DNA from: Enterococcus sp. DIV0660C
GTDB lineage: Bacteria; Bacillota; Bacilli; Lactobacillales; Enterococcaceae
Assembly: GCF_017316125.1 (NCBI RefSeq)
Contig: NZ_JAFLWA010000021.1
Coordinates: 1 to 60,974 of the forward strand
Length of the DNA stretch: 60,974 nt
Direction of reading: 5' to 3'
Shown: positions 15,820-25,283 of the stretch, piece after piece
Layout: each line of letters begins with the position of its first letter
How positions within the stretch are numbered: the stretch's first letter is position 1
Position numbers and translations under genes: made by a program
The notes under the pieces: generated by a model
The model's database searches: none
What the model saw: only the letters and a program-made list of their open reading frames with translations
Told to the model about the DNA's origin: nothing

Positions 15820-18800
15820 TTGAAAACAACGTTAGTAGCTAAGAAGTTAATTTATGATAATCAATCAATTTATATTGAATTATCTGGTGAAGAGAGAATT
15901 GAAGAATTGTACTTGACAGAATGTATATCTGGAAAAACATATGAAATACTTGCAAGTAAAGAAGGAATGGGGTATCGCTTTTCTATTCAAGGATTAAACA
16001 TTTTTAATCGTCCCTTACAAATAGTCACTCTTTTTGGAACAATTAAGGTCAATGAGTTAACAGATAGCTCAGATAGTTCGTTACCTATCCATTTATTAGA
16101 AGAAAAATATTTCTTTATTTCTGAATCGAAGATATTTAACTACATGATCTCACCAAATCAAATCATAAAAAATGATGAACAAATCATAGCTCGATTGACA
16201 AATAATCATTTGACAATTGAAGAAATCGCAAACTATCGGCAAGTCGATTTCTTTGTGAAAAATGAATCTGGTTACTATTTGAGGATCAATGGTCATCAAA
16301 AAGACAATAAACTTTCTGTTGATCTAACCGAAATGATTCAGGAGTTAGAAGTTATTCAAAGCTTCAGCAGTTCTTCTTTTTATCTTGTTGAATATGTATT
16401 AGATCAATACGTCGCTACCAAAATCGTTACTTCAAAAGTAGAAAATGAACATGCTCAATTTTATCCTTTATCAGAATCATTCTTTCTACTAGAGAATGTA
16501 CAACAAACAATGCTTATTCGAAACAAAGCATTTGTAACCTCTGTACAGGATATTCAAAATTTAAAAAATGTATATATTAAAACGCAACAAACAGATTATT
16601 CTCAGTTGACAAAAGAAGGTCTTACTTTGCTACCAAGTCAACAAATCCAGCTGTTTAAAAAAGAGAATCAAGCGTTCGTACCTTATAAGTTCTCCAAAAA
16701 GGAATTACATGTTTTAAAAAACTATCCCGAGATACTCGGGAACCAAGTGAAATTTTTTATTAAAGGTAATTCTATTTGGATCGAACCACTCACAAACTTA
16801 CAACCGGTTTTAAAAAATAATTTTAGTAGCTTAGAAATCAGAATAAATAATCTAGAAGAAATCGCTTTGGAAGGCAAAACAAAAGAACGTTACATTCCTT
16901 GGCAAAAATCGGGTGAGCGATTCACATTAGATTTATTGAAGACACCACTTTCTCCAAATCAAGAATATAAAATTATAGGGATCAATGGTATCACAAAGCA
17001 AAAAATTTATTTGGACTTAAAAGTTCAGCCACAGAATGTATTAAGCTATTCACTCATTCAACACCACAAGCAAACCATGTTGATAACTTATGATTATGAA
17101 ACTTTTATAGCTAAGAATTATCCAGTCAAAGTTACGAAACCTGTAGGAATCAAGAATATCTGGTCTGAAGGGGAAAAATTATTTTTAGTACCAGAAAAAA
17201 GATTCTCTTTAAAACAAAATTTAATAATGAAACGTCGTGGAAAAACTGACTTGATTTTAATTCATTTATCCCTGATGGAAGACGGTAGCTATTTTGCTGA
17301 TCTCTCGGATATAAAGAACGAATTGGAACAAGATACAAAACTTTATGGTGATTTTTATCTTCAAGAAATCGCATCTGAAGCAATCAAACGTTCGCCATTA
17401 AAAATCAAGGATAGTGTAGTTGAAAAACTTCCCGGTAAATTACTGATGGAGTTTGCACATCATAATGAGCAACCTGAGAAATATAATGTTGGTTTGTATG
17501 TCAATAAGGACAAAGGAATCAGTTTATTGCAAGATGTTTATCCAGCATACTTAAGATTCATGAAAAAAGTGATTACGAAAGACTTAGATGTAACAGAACT
17601 AACGATTGAGAAGCAATTTCTAAACTTAACTATTCCTGAGCTGGATGGCATCAAATCTCCTATCCAGTTAAAAGTTATCAAACGTGCAACGAAGGAAGAA
17701 ATTATTTTAGAAAGTAAGGTTCGAACAGAAGATGATCCAGCTATTGGGTTTGACTTGTCCCCACTTATCGAAAACTCAGTAGGAGCATTTCCACGTCTTG
17801 ATTTTCGTCTTTCTCTTGAGACGACCTACTCAAAATATGAGGAATGCAAGTTACGTATGAAAAAGAGCAAAAAGCGTAAAGAAGGGTTGAGTCTAACTCG
17901 ACTAACTGAAGAGCAATCATTTTTAATTTACACAACAAAAAGTAATATTATTTGTGGTGTGTTTTCAACCTATACTGCTGGTGCGAGAGAGTATTTTCAA
18001 GTACAAACAAAATTAAAAGGTATGAAAAAAGCTGGAAACGGCTATGTATTCAAAATAGTACTAAACAGTCAAGAACATTTTGAAGTGGAAAATGCTTATT
18101 TGCAACTACGAAGTAAAGAATATAACATGCAAATCAATTGTAAAATGATCAACCAAACAAAAAATGAAGTTGAATTTTCTTTTGAAATGGATTGGAATAA
18201 GTTTTTCCCACTGTATTGGGATCTGTTCGTTGGAATGAAATTCAATGGAGTGGTTTATCCAATTAAAATAAAAGGGACGCAAAAAGAAATATTGGATCAA
18301 GTGGAAGCCGATTATTTGAATAATAGTTTGTTGAGTGACGATAAATCTAAAATCATCTACCCATATGTTACATTCTCTAACGATATCGCATTTATGATCA
18401 GAGAAAAAGAAAATTACGAAAACAAGTGGACAAGTTTTAAAGATAAAGCAGGTTACTTAACTTATCGTTTATTCAAAGGATATTTAGATAAAAAACGTAT
18501 TTGGTTAGGATTTGAAAAATTTTCTCAAACGGCGCAAGATAACGGTTATGCAATGTTTGATTATGTACAGAAAAATAATCTCAAACAGCAGTATTACTAT
18601 GTATTATCGAAAGATTCAAAAGATTATTTAAATGCCAAAAAAGAACATAAAAATATTCTTACCCATATGTCGTATCGCTACTTTGTTATGTTATATGCTT
18701 CTAAATTATTGATTGCGTCTGAAACACCGCGACATGTGCATAATATTCGAGTGAGATCTGGACGTGCTGCGAAAGCAATTCAAGAAAAGAAAAGTGTATT

Positions 18801-19587
18801 TTTACAGCATGGTGTTACCGCATTAAAACGTTCAGATGTATTTAAGAAAAGCAAAGGACGAGGCAATTTTGATATGGTAGTTGCAACATCCGACTTTGAG
18901 AAAGAAATTTTACATGAAAATTGGCTGTACGATGAAGATGAGATTGCAGTTACTGGTTTTTCTCGTTGGGATTTATTGGAAGATCGTTCGAGTCAACAAG
19001 AACGTAAAAAAATATTTGTTATGCCAACTTGGCGTTCGTGGATGGAAGATATGCCTAAAGAAGAGTTTATCAAAACAGATTACTATAATAACTACATGGG
19101 CTTTTTAGCTTCAAGTAAGTTAGAGACAATGCTAAAAGAGAATGACTTAGAGATTATCTTTTTCTTACATCCTAAATTCAAAAATTACATTTCAGAATTT
19201 AGTGCACCGAGTGAGCGAATCAAGCTTTATGCTTTTGGCGATATTAAGGTAAACGAAATGATTATGGCATCTTCATTAATGATTAGTGACTATTCATCTG
19301 TTACATGGGATATGTTTTATATGGGAAAACCAGTTATCTTTTTCCAATTTGATTATGAAAAATATAATGAATATGAAGGAAGCTATATTGACATGGAAAC
19401 GGAATTATTCGGTAAACGTGCCACAACAGTTGATCAACTAATCAGTACAATTGAACAAACAATTTCTCAAAATTTTATTTTAGAAGAGCCTTATCAAGTG
19501 TTGCGTGAAAAATATTTTAATTATCATGACCGTGGAAATAGTCAAAGAATTTATGAAACAATAGTCAAAGAAAGAGTGGATCAATAA
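15820..19587 (+). CDS. large TagF-like glycerophosphotransferase 2 (giant N-terminal region)
   Basis: About 1255 aa, far longer than TagF (about 720-750 aa). The catalytic region occupies the last ~400 residues: FLQHGVTALKR, MPTWRSWMEDM, FFLHPKFKNY, ISDYSSVTWDMFYMG. The first ~850 residues are beta-rich and appear to hold several modules of roughly 100-130 residues; the last one ends in LYWDLFVGMKF then YPYVTFSNDI. Such N-terminal modules may bind acceptor chains or partners. TTG 15820 follows GAGGTG by six bases; an in-frame GTG at 15811 is part of the RBS. The next gene starts within its stop codon. Confidence 0.82.
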   Translation: MKTTLVAKKLIYDNQSIYIELSGEERIEELYLTECISGKTYEILASKEGMGYRFSIQGLNIFNRPLQIVTLFGTIKVNELTDSSDSSLPIHLLEEKYFFISESKIFNYMISPNQIIKNDEQIIARLTNNHLTIEEIANYRQVDFFVKNESGYYLRINGHQKDNKLSVDLTEMIQELEVIQSFSSSSFYLVEYVLDQYVATKIVTSKVENEHAQFYPLSESFFLLENVQQTMLIRNKAFVTSVQDIQNLKNVYIKTQQTDYSQLTKEGLTLLPSQQIQLFKKENQAFVPYKFSKKELHVLKNYPEILGNQVKFFIKGNSIWIEPLTNLQPVLKNNFSSLEIRINNLEEIALEGKTKERYIPWQKSGERFTLDLLKTPLSPNQEYKIIGINGITKQKIYLDLKVQPQNVLSYSLIQHHKQTMLITYDYETFIAKNYPVKVTKPVGIKNIWSEGEKLFLVPEKRFSLKQNLIMKRRGKTDLILIHLSLMEDGSYFADLSDIKNELEQDTKLYGDFYLQEIASEAIKRSPLKIKDSVVEKLPGKLLMEFAHHNEQPEKYNVGLYVNKDKGISLLQDVYPAYLRFMKKVITKDLDVTELTIEKQFLNLTIPELDGIKSPIQLKVIKRATKEEIILESKVRTEDDPAIGFDLSPLIENSVGAFPRLDFRLSLETTYSKYEECKLRMKKSKKRKEGLSLTRLTEEQSFLIYTTKSNIICGVFSTYTAGAREYFQVQTKLKGMKKAGNGYVFKIVLNSQEHFEVENAYLQLRSKEYNMQINCKMINQTKNEVEFSFEMDWNKFFPLYWDLFVGMKFNGVVYPIKIKGTQKEILDQVEADYLNNSLLSDDKSKIIYPYVTFSNDIAFMIREKENYENKWTSFKDKAGYLTYRLFKGYLDKKRIWLGFEKFSQTAQDNGYAMFDYVQKNNLKQQYYYVLSKDSKDYLNAKKEHKNILTHMSYRYFVMLYASKLLIASETPRHVHNIRVRSGRAAKAIQEKKSVFLQHGVTALKRSDVFKKSKGRGNFDMVVATSDFEKEILHENWLYDEDEIAVTGFSRWDLLEDRSSQQERKKIFVMPTWRSWMEDMPKEEFIKTDYYNNYMGFLASSKLETMLKENDLEIIFFLHPKFKNYISEFSAPSERIKLYAFGDIKVNEMIMASSLMISDYSSVTWDMFYMGKPVIFFQFDYEKYNEYEGSYIDMETELFGKRATTVDQLISTIEQTISQNFILEEPYQVLREKYFNYHDRGNSQRIYETIVKERVDQ

Positions 19588-22583
19588 TGAATAGTGTGCG
19601 GATTTTTGAGGATAGACTCTATATCACATGGGAAAACCCTTGTGAACTAATTTCAGTCTCTGGGGAAAAATTTCCTTTTAGAAAAGAAAATACGGATACG
19701 TATAGTTTAAATATTGAACATTTTATTACAGGTGAATTCAAAATTATCGATAACGTGGGTAATGAAATTCTTCTTGTAGAGGATGGCAGCAAACTGTTTT
19801 TAACGGATGAACAAAACAACAGCTATAGAGTTATTTCAAAGACGAAAGTAGGATTTTGTGTTCAGACTGTGCCATATCGAAATAAAAATTTCAATGGAGT
19901 AATGGCTGAGCCTCTTATAATTGGGAGAAAGGATAATGAACTAGCGACTATTAATCTAAATAGAACTGATGAAAATCCTCAAATATTTTTCTGTTTGGGT
20001 GAAGATATCAGTGCAATTGATTTTTTAGTTGATCGTAATTATGAGGTATCTATTGCACAACATTATGTTGCTCACATCAGTGGACGATTAATTGTATTTG
20101 ACGGTGTTAAATTTTTAGCAAATACTAAAATGAAACATACAGAATATCACAATTTAGAGCTGAAAGTAACTAATATAGATGTAGTGAATGAATCCATCGT
20201 TCTGACTGCACCAGCTACTCACTCAATGGTTGAAGCTTCTCTCTTAATAGGGAAACGATGGCTATTTGGTAAAGTGAGAGATGGACAAATCACCTTTAAT
20301 CGAAGCTTATTTCCTGAATTATGTGGGAGAGTAAAATTATATCTTGGAAATCAACAACTACTTACTTCAGTCAAAAAAATCTTTCTAGAAGGAGATAATT
20401 TTGCCGAAGATCTACTTATAGAAAATAATCAACTGTATTTGTTGAAGAAAACGGAAATTCCAACTAATTTCACAAATCAAGAATTAAAAAAACATGGTAA
20501 AATCAAGTTTTCTAATTTGAGATTGGTAGATTATCAGCTTAGTTTCAAATTAGAAAGGCAGTTTAAAAATGCACAATTAATCATCAATAAAAGAGGACAG
20601 GGATTAAATTATACTCTTCCTTTGAATAATGAGGATGATTATTATCACAGTAATTTACGTAGTTTCATGGAGGATGAGGTAGCTGAATTAAAAAAAGCTC
20701 GTTTCGATTTTTACCTATATGTTTTTAGTGAAGGTCAATATAAATTGATGCGTTTAGCAAATAAAGAAAAATTACCTAAAGATAAAAAGAATCGTTTTTT
20801 TGGAGTAATAACTTATGGTCAGCATAAAACAGCGTATTCTCAACATTTTGAATTGTATTTGACTAACAGCAATACCTTGTCACTTGTAAAAAATAACTTA
20901 TCTAACTTAGCTAAAGAGCGCTATGAAATAAAAACGCAAGTAGCCGATTTTGTTTATAAAAAACCCGAAGTAAGGTTAACTTGTAAGCTAGAAACAAAAA
21001 ACAAAGAGGACATATCTGTTCAAAGTGTTTTACTGGTGAAACGTAACAAGGATATGCTAGAACGAATAAAAATAACTGATTTTACTATTGATCAAAAGAA
21101 AAATCATCTTTTAATCAAAACAACAATTGATTTATCAATGTATGATTTTGAGCCATTATATTGGGATCTGTATGTTGAGATAAATGTAAATGAACAACGT
21201 TATTTTGTACGTATAAATAAAGCAAGTAAAGCTGCTAAACGAAATATTAGAAGTAACACACTTAAATATCAATACCATACGCAAGACGATTTTTTAATGT
21301 ACCCGTATATTACAATTAGTGAGGATATTTCTTTTACTTATCGAAAAAGAGAAAGCTATGAAACCAAATGGAATAACTTTAAGGAACAATCTGCTTACTA
21401 TTTAGCTCGATTGATGAAACCGTATTTTGCTAAAAAAGATATTTGGATAGGTTTTGAAAAACTAGCTTCCTCAGCTCATGACAGTGGTTATCACTTTTTT
21501 AATTATTGCTATGAAAACAAAAAACATGATCAGTTTTATTATGTGATTGATAAACATGCAACCGAAGCAAAATTCTTGGATGATAAGAAAGATCGTACAT
21601 TGAACTTTATGTCATTTAAGTATTTCTTGTATTTGTTTTCTTCAACTTTACTGATTTCTTCTGACACTAAGCGTAATGTTTATAATTTGAAGCAAAAAGA
21701 AACCTATATGGGACGTGTTTTAACAGAAAAACCGTTAGCTTACTTACAACATGGTGTGAATGGGTTGAAGAAAGTTCCTGACTTCTATAAAAATAGAAAT
21801 GTATTTGACTTAGTAATTGTACCTTCAGAATACGAAAAACGCTTAGTAATCAATGAGTGGGGATATGAGGAAGAAGAAGTAGCTGTAACTGGATTGGCTC
21901 GTTGGGATGTCATGCGGGATAGGACAAGTGAAATTCCGTATCGTCAAATTTTTGTAATGCCAACTTGGCGGACTTGGATGGACGGTCTACCTAAAGAAAA
22001 ATTTATTCAAACGGATTATTTTAAAGAATATAGTCAATTTTTAGCTTCGAAGGAATTAAAAGAATTACTTGTAGCGAATAATGTAAGAATCGCTTTTTTC
22101 TTACATCCAAAGTTCAAAGAATATATTGATCTATTTGAAATTGATCCAGAAATAATCGATAAATATGAATTTTTAGAGGTTCCAATGGACGAGTTAATTA
22201 TGAAGAGTTCGATGATGATTTCAGATTATTCAAGTGTGATCTGGGAAATGTATTACTTAAAGAAACCTTGTGTCTTTTTCCAATTTGATATAGAAAAATA
22301 TTTACAATATGAAGGACTCTACATGGATCCGAAAAAAGATTTATTTGGGGATGTAGCTTACACATCAGATAAGTTGATCATGCTTATCCAAGAAACGATA
22401 GAAAATGGTTTTGTAGAAAAAGAAGTTTATGCGAATATGCGTAAGGATTATTTCTCATTGATGGATCATGACAATTCGAAGCGGATTTATGATGCAATCA
22501 TTGATTCTAATGTTCAATCGAAAAAAAATGGTGGTATTAAGCTTATAACTAAAAAAAACTTGTTAAAAAAAATAGTAAAATAG
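19587..22583 (+). CDS. large TagF-like glycerophosphotransferase 3
   Basis: A 998-aa paralogue of the two upstream enzymes. The catalytic domain is in the last ~400 residues: YLQHGVNGLKK, MPTWRTWMDGL, FFLHPKFKEY, ISDYSSVIWEMYYLKK. The junction segment is LYWDLYVEINV followed by YPYITISEDI. About 600 residues of beta-rich sequence precede it. The ATG overlaps the previous stop (TAATG), suggesting coupled translation. Having three such enzymes next to a TagB and a TarF-like protein suggests a polymer with more than one kind of glycerol-phosphate linkage, or a multi-enzyme complex. That is inference; each copy keeps both catalytic His motifs. Confidence 0.82.
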   Translation: MNSVRIFEDRLYITWENPCELISVSGEKFPFRKENTDTYSLNIEHFITGEFKIIDNVGNEILLVEDGSKLFLTDEQNNSYRVISKTKVGFCVQTVPYRNKNFNGVMAEPLIIGRKDNELATINLNRTDENPQIFFCLGEDISAIDFLVDRNYEVSIAQHYVAHISGRLIVFDGVKFLANTKMKHTEYHNLELKVTNIDVVNESIVLTAPATHSMVEASLLIGKRWLFGKVRDGQITFNRSLFPELCGRVKLYLGNQQLLTSVKKIFLEGDNFAEDLLIENNQLYLLKKTEIPTNFTNQELKKHGKIKFSNLRLVDYQLSFKLERQFKNAQLIINKRGQGLNYTLPLNNEDDYYHSNLRSFMEDEVAELKKARFDFYLYVFSEGQYKLMRLANKEKLPKDKKNRFFGVITYGQHKTAYSQHFELYLTNSNTLSLVKNNLSNLAKERYEIKTQVADFVYKKPEVRLTCKLETKNKEDISVQSVLLVKRNKDMLERIKITDFTIDQKKNHLLIKTTIDLSMYDFEPLYWDLYVEINVNEQRYFVRINKASKAAKRNIRSNTLKYQYHTQDDFLMYPYITISEDISFTYRKRESYETKWNNFKEQSAYYLARLMKPYFAKKDIWIGFEKLASSAHDSGYHFFNYCYENKKHDQFYYVIDKHATEAKFLDDKKDRTLNFMSFKYFLYLFSSTLLISSDTKRNVYNLKQKETYMGRVLTEKPLAYLQHGVNGLKKVPDFYKNRNVFDLVIVPSEYEKRLVINEWGYEEEEVAVTGLARWDVMRDRTSEIPYRQIFVMPTWRTWMDGLPKEKFIQTDYFKEYSQFLASKELKELLVANNVRIAFFLHPKFKEYIDLFEIDPEIIDKYEFLEVPMDELIMKSSMMISDYSSVIWEMYYLKKPCVFFQFDIEKYLQYEGLYMDPKKDLFGDVAYTSDKLIMLIQETIENGFVEKEVYANMRKDYFSLMDHDNSKRIYDAIIDSNVQSKKNGGIKLITKKNLLKKIVK

Positions 22584-22596
22584 GAGTTGATAATTG

Positions 22597-25248
22597 ATGG
22601 TAGAGAATTTTATTGATTTTCCAGTCATAATAAAAAAAAGATTGCATCAAACTGTATTTGCTTATGACAAGAGTGAGACTTATAAAATATCTTCAGCAGA
22701 AGAGTTAATGAAGATTATTAGTGAAGAAACAGTTGATGGAACGATTTATGATTTTTTTAAAGAAATCGATAATAAGGAAAAAACATACAAGGTAGATATC
22801 CCAGATACGATGAATCAGTTCCAGCATATATCTGATTTGTTAACATATCGTTTTTATAACGCTAAGCGAAATGTTGCACTACATTTTAAAAGTACAAAGA
22901 ACATTCTATTAACTCAATTACAGATAAAAGGTGAGCAAGCTGAAATTCAATTAGAATCTCCATTGGACTTAGCATTTGCTACGAATTTAATTTTTGTTGA
23001 TGCGTTAGGGGAAAGGTACATAATGACGGAGTTTATGAATGTACCTATAACACCAATACCTTTGAAAGATAAGGGAATGTATAAAATTATTGTCGATCGC
23101 ATGTATCGCTTTAAAACCGTGAATGCTAAAAGAAGGTATTCACTCTTTTTACAGTTTTCTGATGGAACGATGGTTAGAATAAAATATTCTAAAAGTAATA
23201 AATCAAAGGAAGTAGTAGAAGGTGGGAAAGGAGAAGCTCTTTTATCTTTTAATGCTACGAAAAAAGATAAGCTAAAAATTGCAATATTTGGTTCATGTTA
23301 TTCAAGACGGGCATTTACATCAACTGACTTCTACAATCCAGATTATAAAAATAAATATAATATCGTCCTTACTCAATTTCAAAGTTCATTATGTACATTT
23401 GGAGCGAATGTCTCTAAGACTGTGGACGATCCAACTCTGAATAAAGAGATGAATATTAATCCACAGATATGGTCTAAAACTGAGAGAAATAAACTATTCT
23501 TCAAACAACTGGCTGAAGTTCAACCTGATTACTTGATTATCGATCTTCATGGTGATATTCAAAGAGGTTACGTTGAATACCCAGATGGATCTCGATTGAC
23601 AAATGCGTATTTTAATTATGAATATATGAAAAAATATCCAGAGTTTACTTTGTATCAGGCAAAGGAAAATTTTGCTGATTATTTCGAAGAATTTAAGAAA
23701 AATGCAAAGTATTTTCTCTCAGAAGTTTTAAAGGTGGTTCCTGAAAATCGAATCATTGTAAATCGGACAAATTCTGCAAGTCATTACCTAAATGAAAAGC
23801 GTGAACTGGTGCCTTTTCCTAAAAAAGACACAGAGGTAAAGACTTTTAATATGATTGCAAATGTTTTTTCTGATTATCTGATTTCATTGGTTCCTTTAGC
23901 GAATACTATAGATAGTTATGACTATGGATACCACGCTGACGTTATGGCTCCAGGAGACCATAGCATTAATCATTTTGAATCAAACTTTTATAAACATTTT
24001 ATGAAAGATATAGATCAGGCTGTTATTTCAAATGAAGCCCAAAATATTAAGAAACAAAAACAAATCACCGACTATAATACCTCGTTAATTGAAAAGAAAG
24101 ATAAGTATAGTATTGATTCGTTTGATATCATAGTTCCTTCAGGGGCAGCAATTGATGATAATTTTCCAGTAGCACGACGAGCGCCACGACCATTTAAAGA
24201 AAGACAAAAAGATTATGTAAAAAAATTTGACTATAAAACAATATATTATGATGCCTTTGAATCAGATGGAAAAGTGATTTTTTCAGGTCCGGCATTTAGA
24301 AATTTGGAAAGTCTTTTCCAAATGGCTGAATATACACTTTTTGGATCAAAACGTACTGATTTTCCTTTGATAGAAAATGGATGGAAAGAACAAAAGGTCA
24401 TTTTTCCTCTAAGTTATCATGAAAGTTATAATAAAACAGATAGAAGTTTTAGAATTGATGCAGGAAGATTTCATGCTAGCGGAACTATTGGGGCGGATAT
24501 TCTAGATAATTTTGAGGATTTAAATTGTTTAGTAACAATTAATAAGGACAATAATTTGAGTTGGATAAAGGACTGGGCAACTTTCTATGTGAAAAACCAC
24601 AATGTAGATTGTGTGATTGTGTATAATAATAATTCGGAGACCTATACAAACGAAGAGTTACTCATGACCCTCCAAAGTGTCAATGGTTTAAAAAAAGGAT
24701 ATGTTGTCGATTGGCATTATAAATTTGGACCAATCGGAACTAGACCAGGTAACCATGATTCAGATTATGCACAATACGTAATGTTAGAACATTCTAGAAA
24801 TAGGTTTTTTCTAAAAAGTGCAGGAGTAATCAACTGTGATATTGATGAACTAATTGTTTGTGACGATAAACGGACAATTTTTGATCATGTTAAAGAAAGT
24901 GCTTCAGGCGCAGTCCGATTCAATGGCAGATGGATAGAGAATATACGTTCAAATTATGATTCAATTCCTAAATTCTCGGATTTCTACTATTATGATATAG
25001 AGCGTCCAGCTACGACATATAAATATGCGTTTGATCCTAGAAGAATACCGACAAATATCCAGCTTTGGCTTCATAAATTTGCACCTGGATTTGTTCCCGA
25101 TGAGATTGAAGGAATTCATCACAGACACTTTAAGGGAATTAGTAATGATTGGCGAAAAAATGATCGATCTAATACAGTTGATTTTGATGAAAGTAGACAT
25201 AAAGTGGATCAACTATGGAAAGAGATTCTTGAAAGTACCTTTGACTAA
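22597..25248 (+). CDS. DUF6270/SGNH-like plus GT-A glycosyltransferase fusion
   Basis: An 883-aa cytosolic-looking protein with no signal peptide or clear membrane segment. Three parts can be seen. Residues 1-225 are a beta-rich region of unknown type. Residues about 226-480 begin IAIFGSCYSRRAF (GSC at 232-234) and include QFQSSLCTFG and APGDHSINHFE (Asp454, His455); this resembles DUF6270 and SGNH-hydrolase layouts. Residues about 640-883 form a GT-A-like glycosyltransferase (GT2/GT92 type) with INKDNNLSWIKDW, VIVYNNNSE and the DxD motif CDIDELIV (Asp748, Asp750). A role in decorating WTA with a sugar and possibly an acyl or other group is inferred from its place before tagHG. TTG 22594 is an alternative start. 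Confidence 0.65.
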   Translation: MVENFIDFPVIIKKRLHQTVFAYDKSETYKISSAEELMKIISEETVDGTIYDFFKEIDNKEKTYKVDIPDTMNQFQHISDLLTYRFYNAKRNVALHFKSTKNILLTQLQIKGEQAEIQLESPLDLAFATNLIFVDALGERYIMTEFMNVPITPIPLKDKGMYKIIVDRMYRFKTVNAKRRYSLFLQFSDGTMVRIKYSKSNKSKEVVEGGKGEALLSFNATKKDKLKIAIFGSCYSRRAFTSTDFYNPDYKNKYNIVLTQFQSSLCTFGANVSKTVDDPTLNKEMNINPQIWSKTERNKLFFKQLAEVQPDYLIIDLHGDIQRGYVEYPDGSRLTNAYFNYEYMKKYPEFTLYQAKENFADYFEEFKKNAKYFLSEVLKVVPENRIIVNRTNSASHYLNEKRELVPFPKKDTEVKTFNMIANVFSDYLISLVPLANTIDSYDYGYHADVMAPGDHSINHFESNFYKHFMKDIDQAVISNEAQNIKKQKQITDYNTSLIEKKDKYSIDSFDIIVPSGAAIDDNFPVARRAPRPFKERQKDYVKKFDYKTIYYDAFESDGKVIFSGPAFRNLESLFQMAEYTLFGSKRTDFPLIENGWKEQKVIFPLSYHESYNKTDRSFRIDAGRFHASGTIGADILDNFEDLNCLVTINKDNNLSWIKDWATFYVKNHNVDCVIVYNNNSETYTNEELLMTLQSVNGLKKGYVVDWHYKFGPIGTRPGNHDSDYAQYVMLEHSRNRFFLKSAGVINCDIDELIVCDDKRTIFDHVKESASGAVRFNGRWIENIRSNYDSIPKFSDFYYYDIERPATTYKYAFDPRRIPTNIQLWLHKFAPGFVPDEIEGIHHRHFKGISNDWRKNDRSNTVDFDESRHKVDQLWKEILESTFD

Positions 25249-25283
25249 TAGATAATGTTTTAGTTAAATGAAAGGACCAAAAA

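Noticed and set aside
15811-15822. GTG at 15811 as the start of the second large polymerase
   Set aside because: The GTG is part of the GAGGTG ribosome binding site; TTG 15820 fits the spacing.
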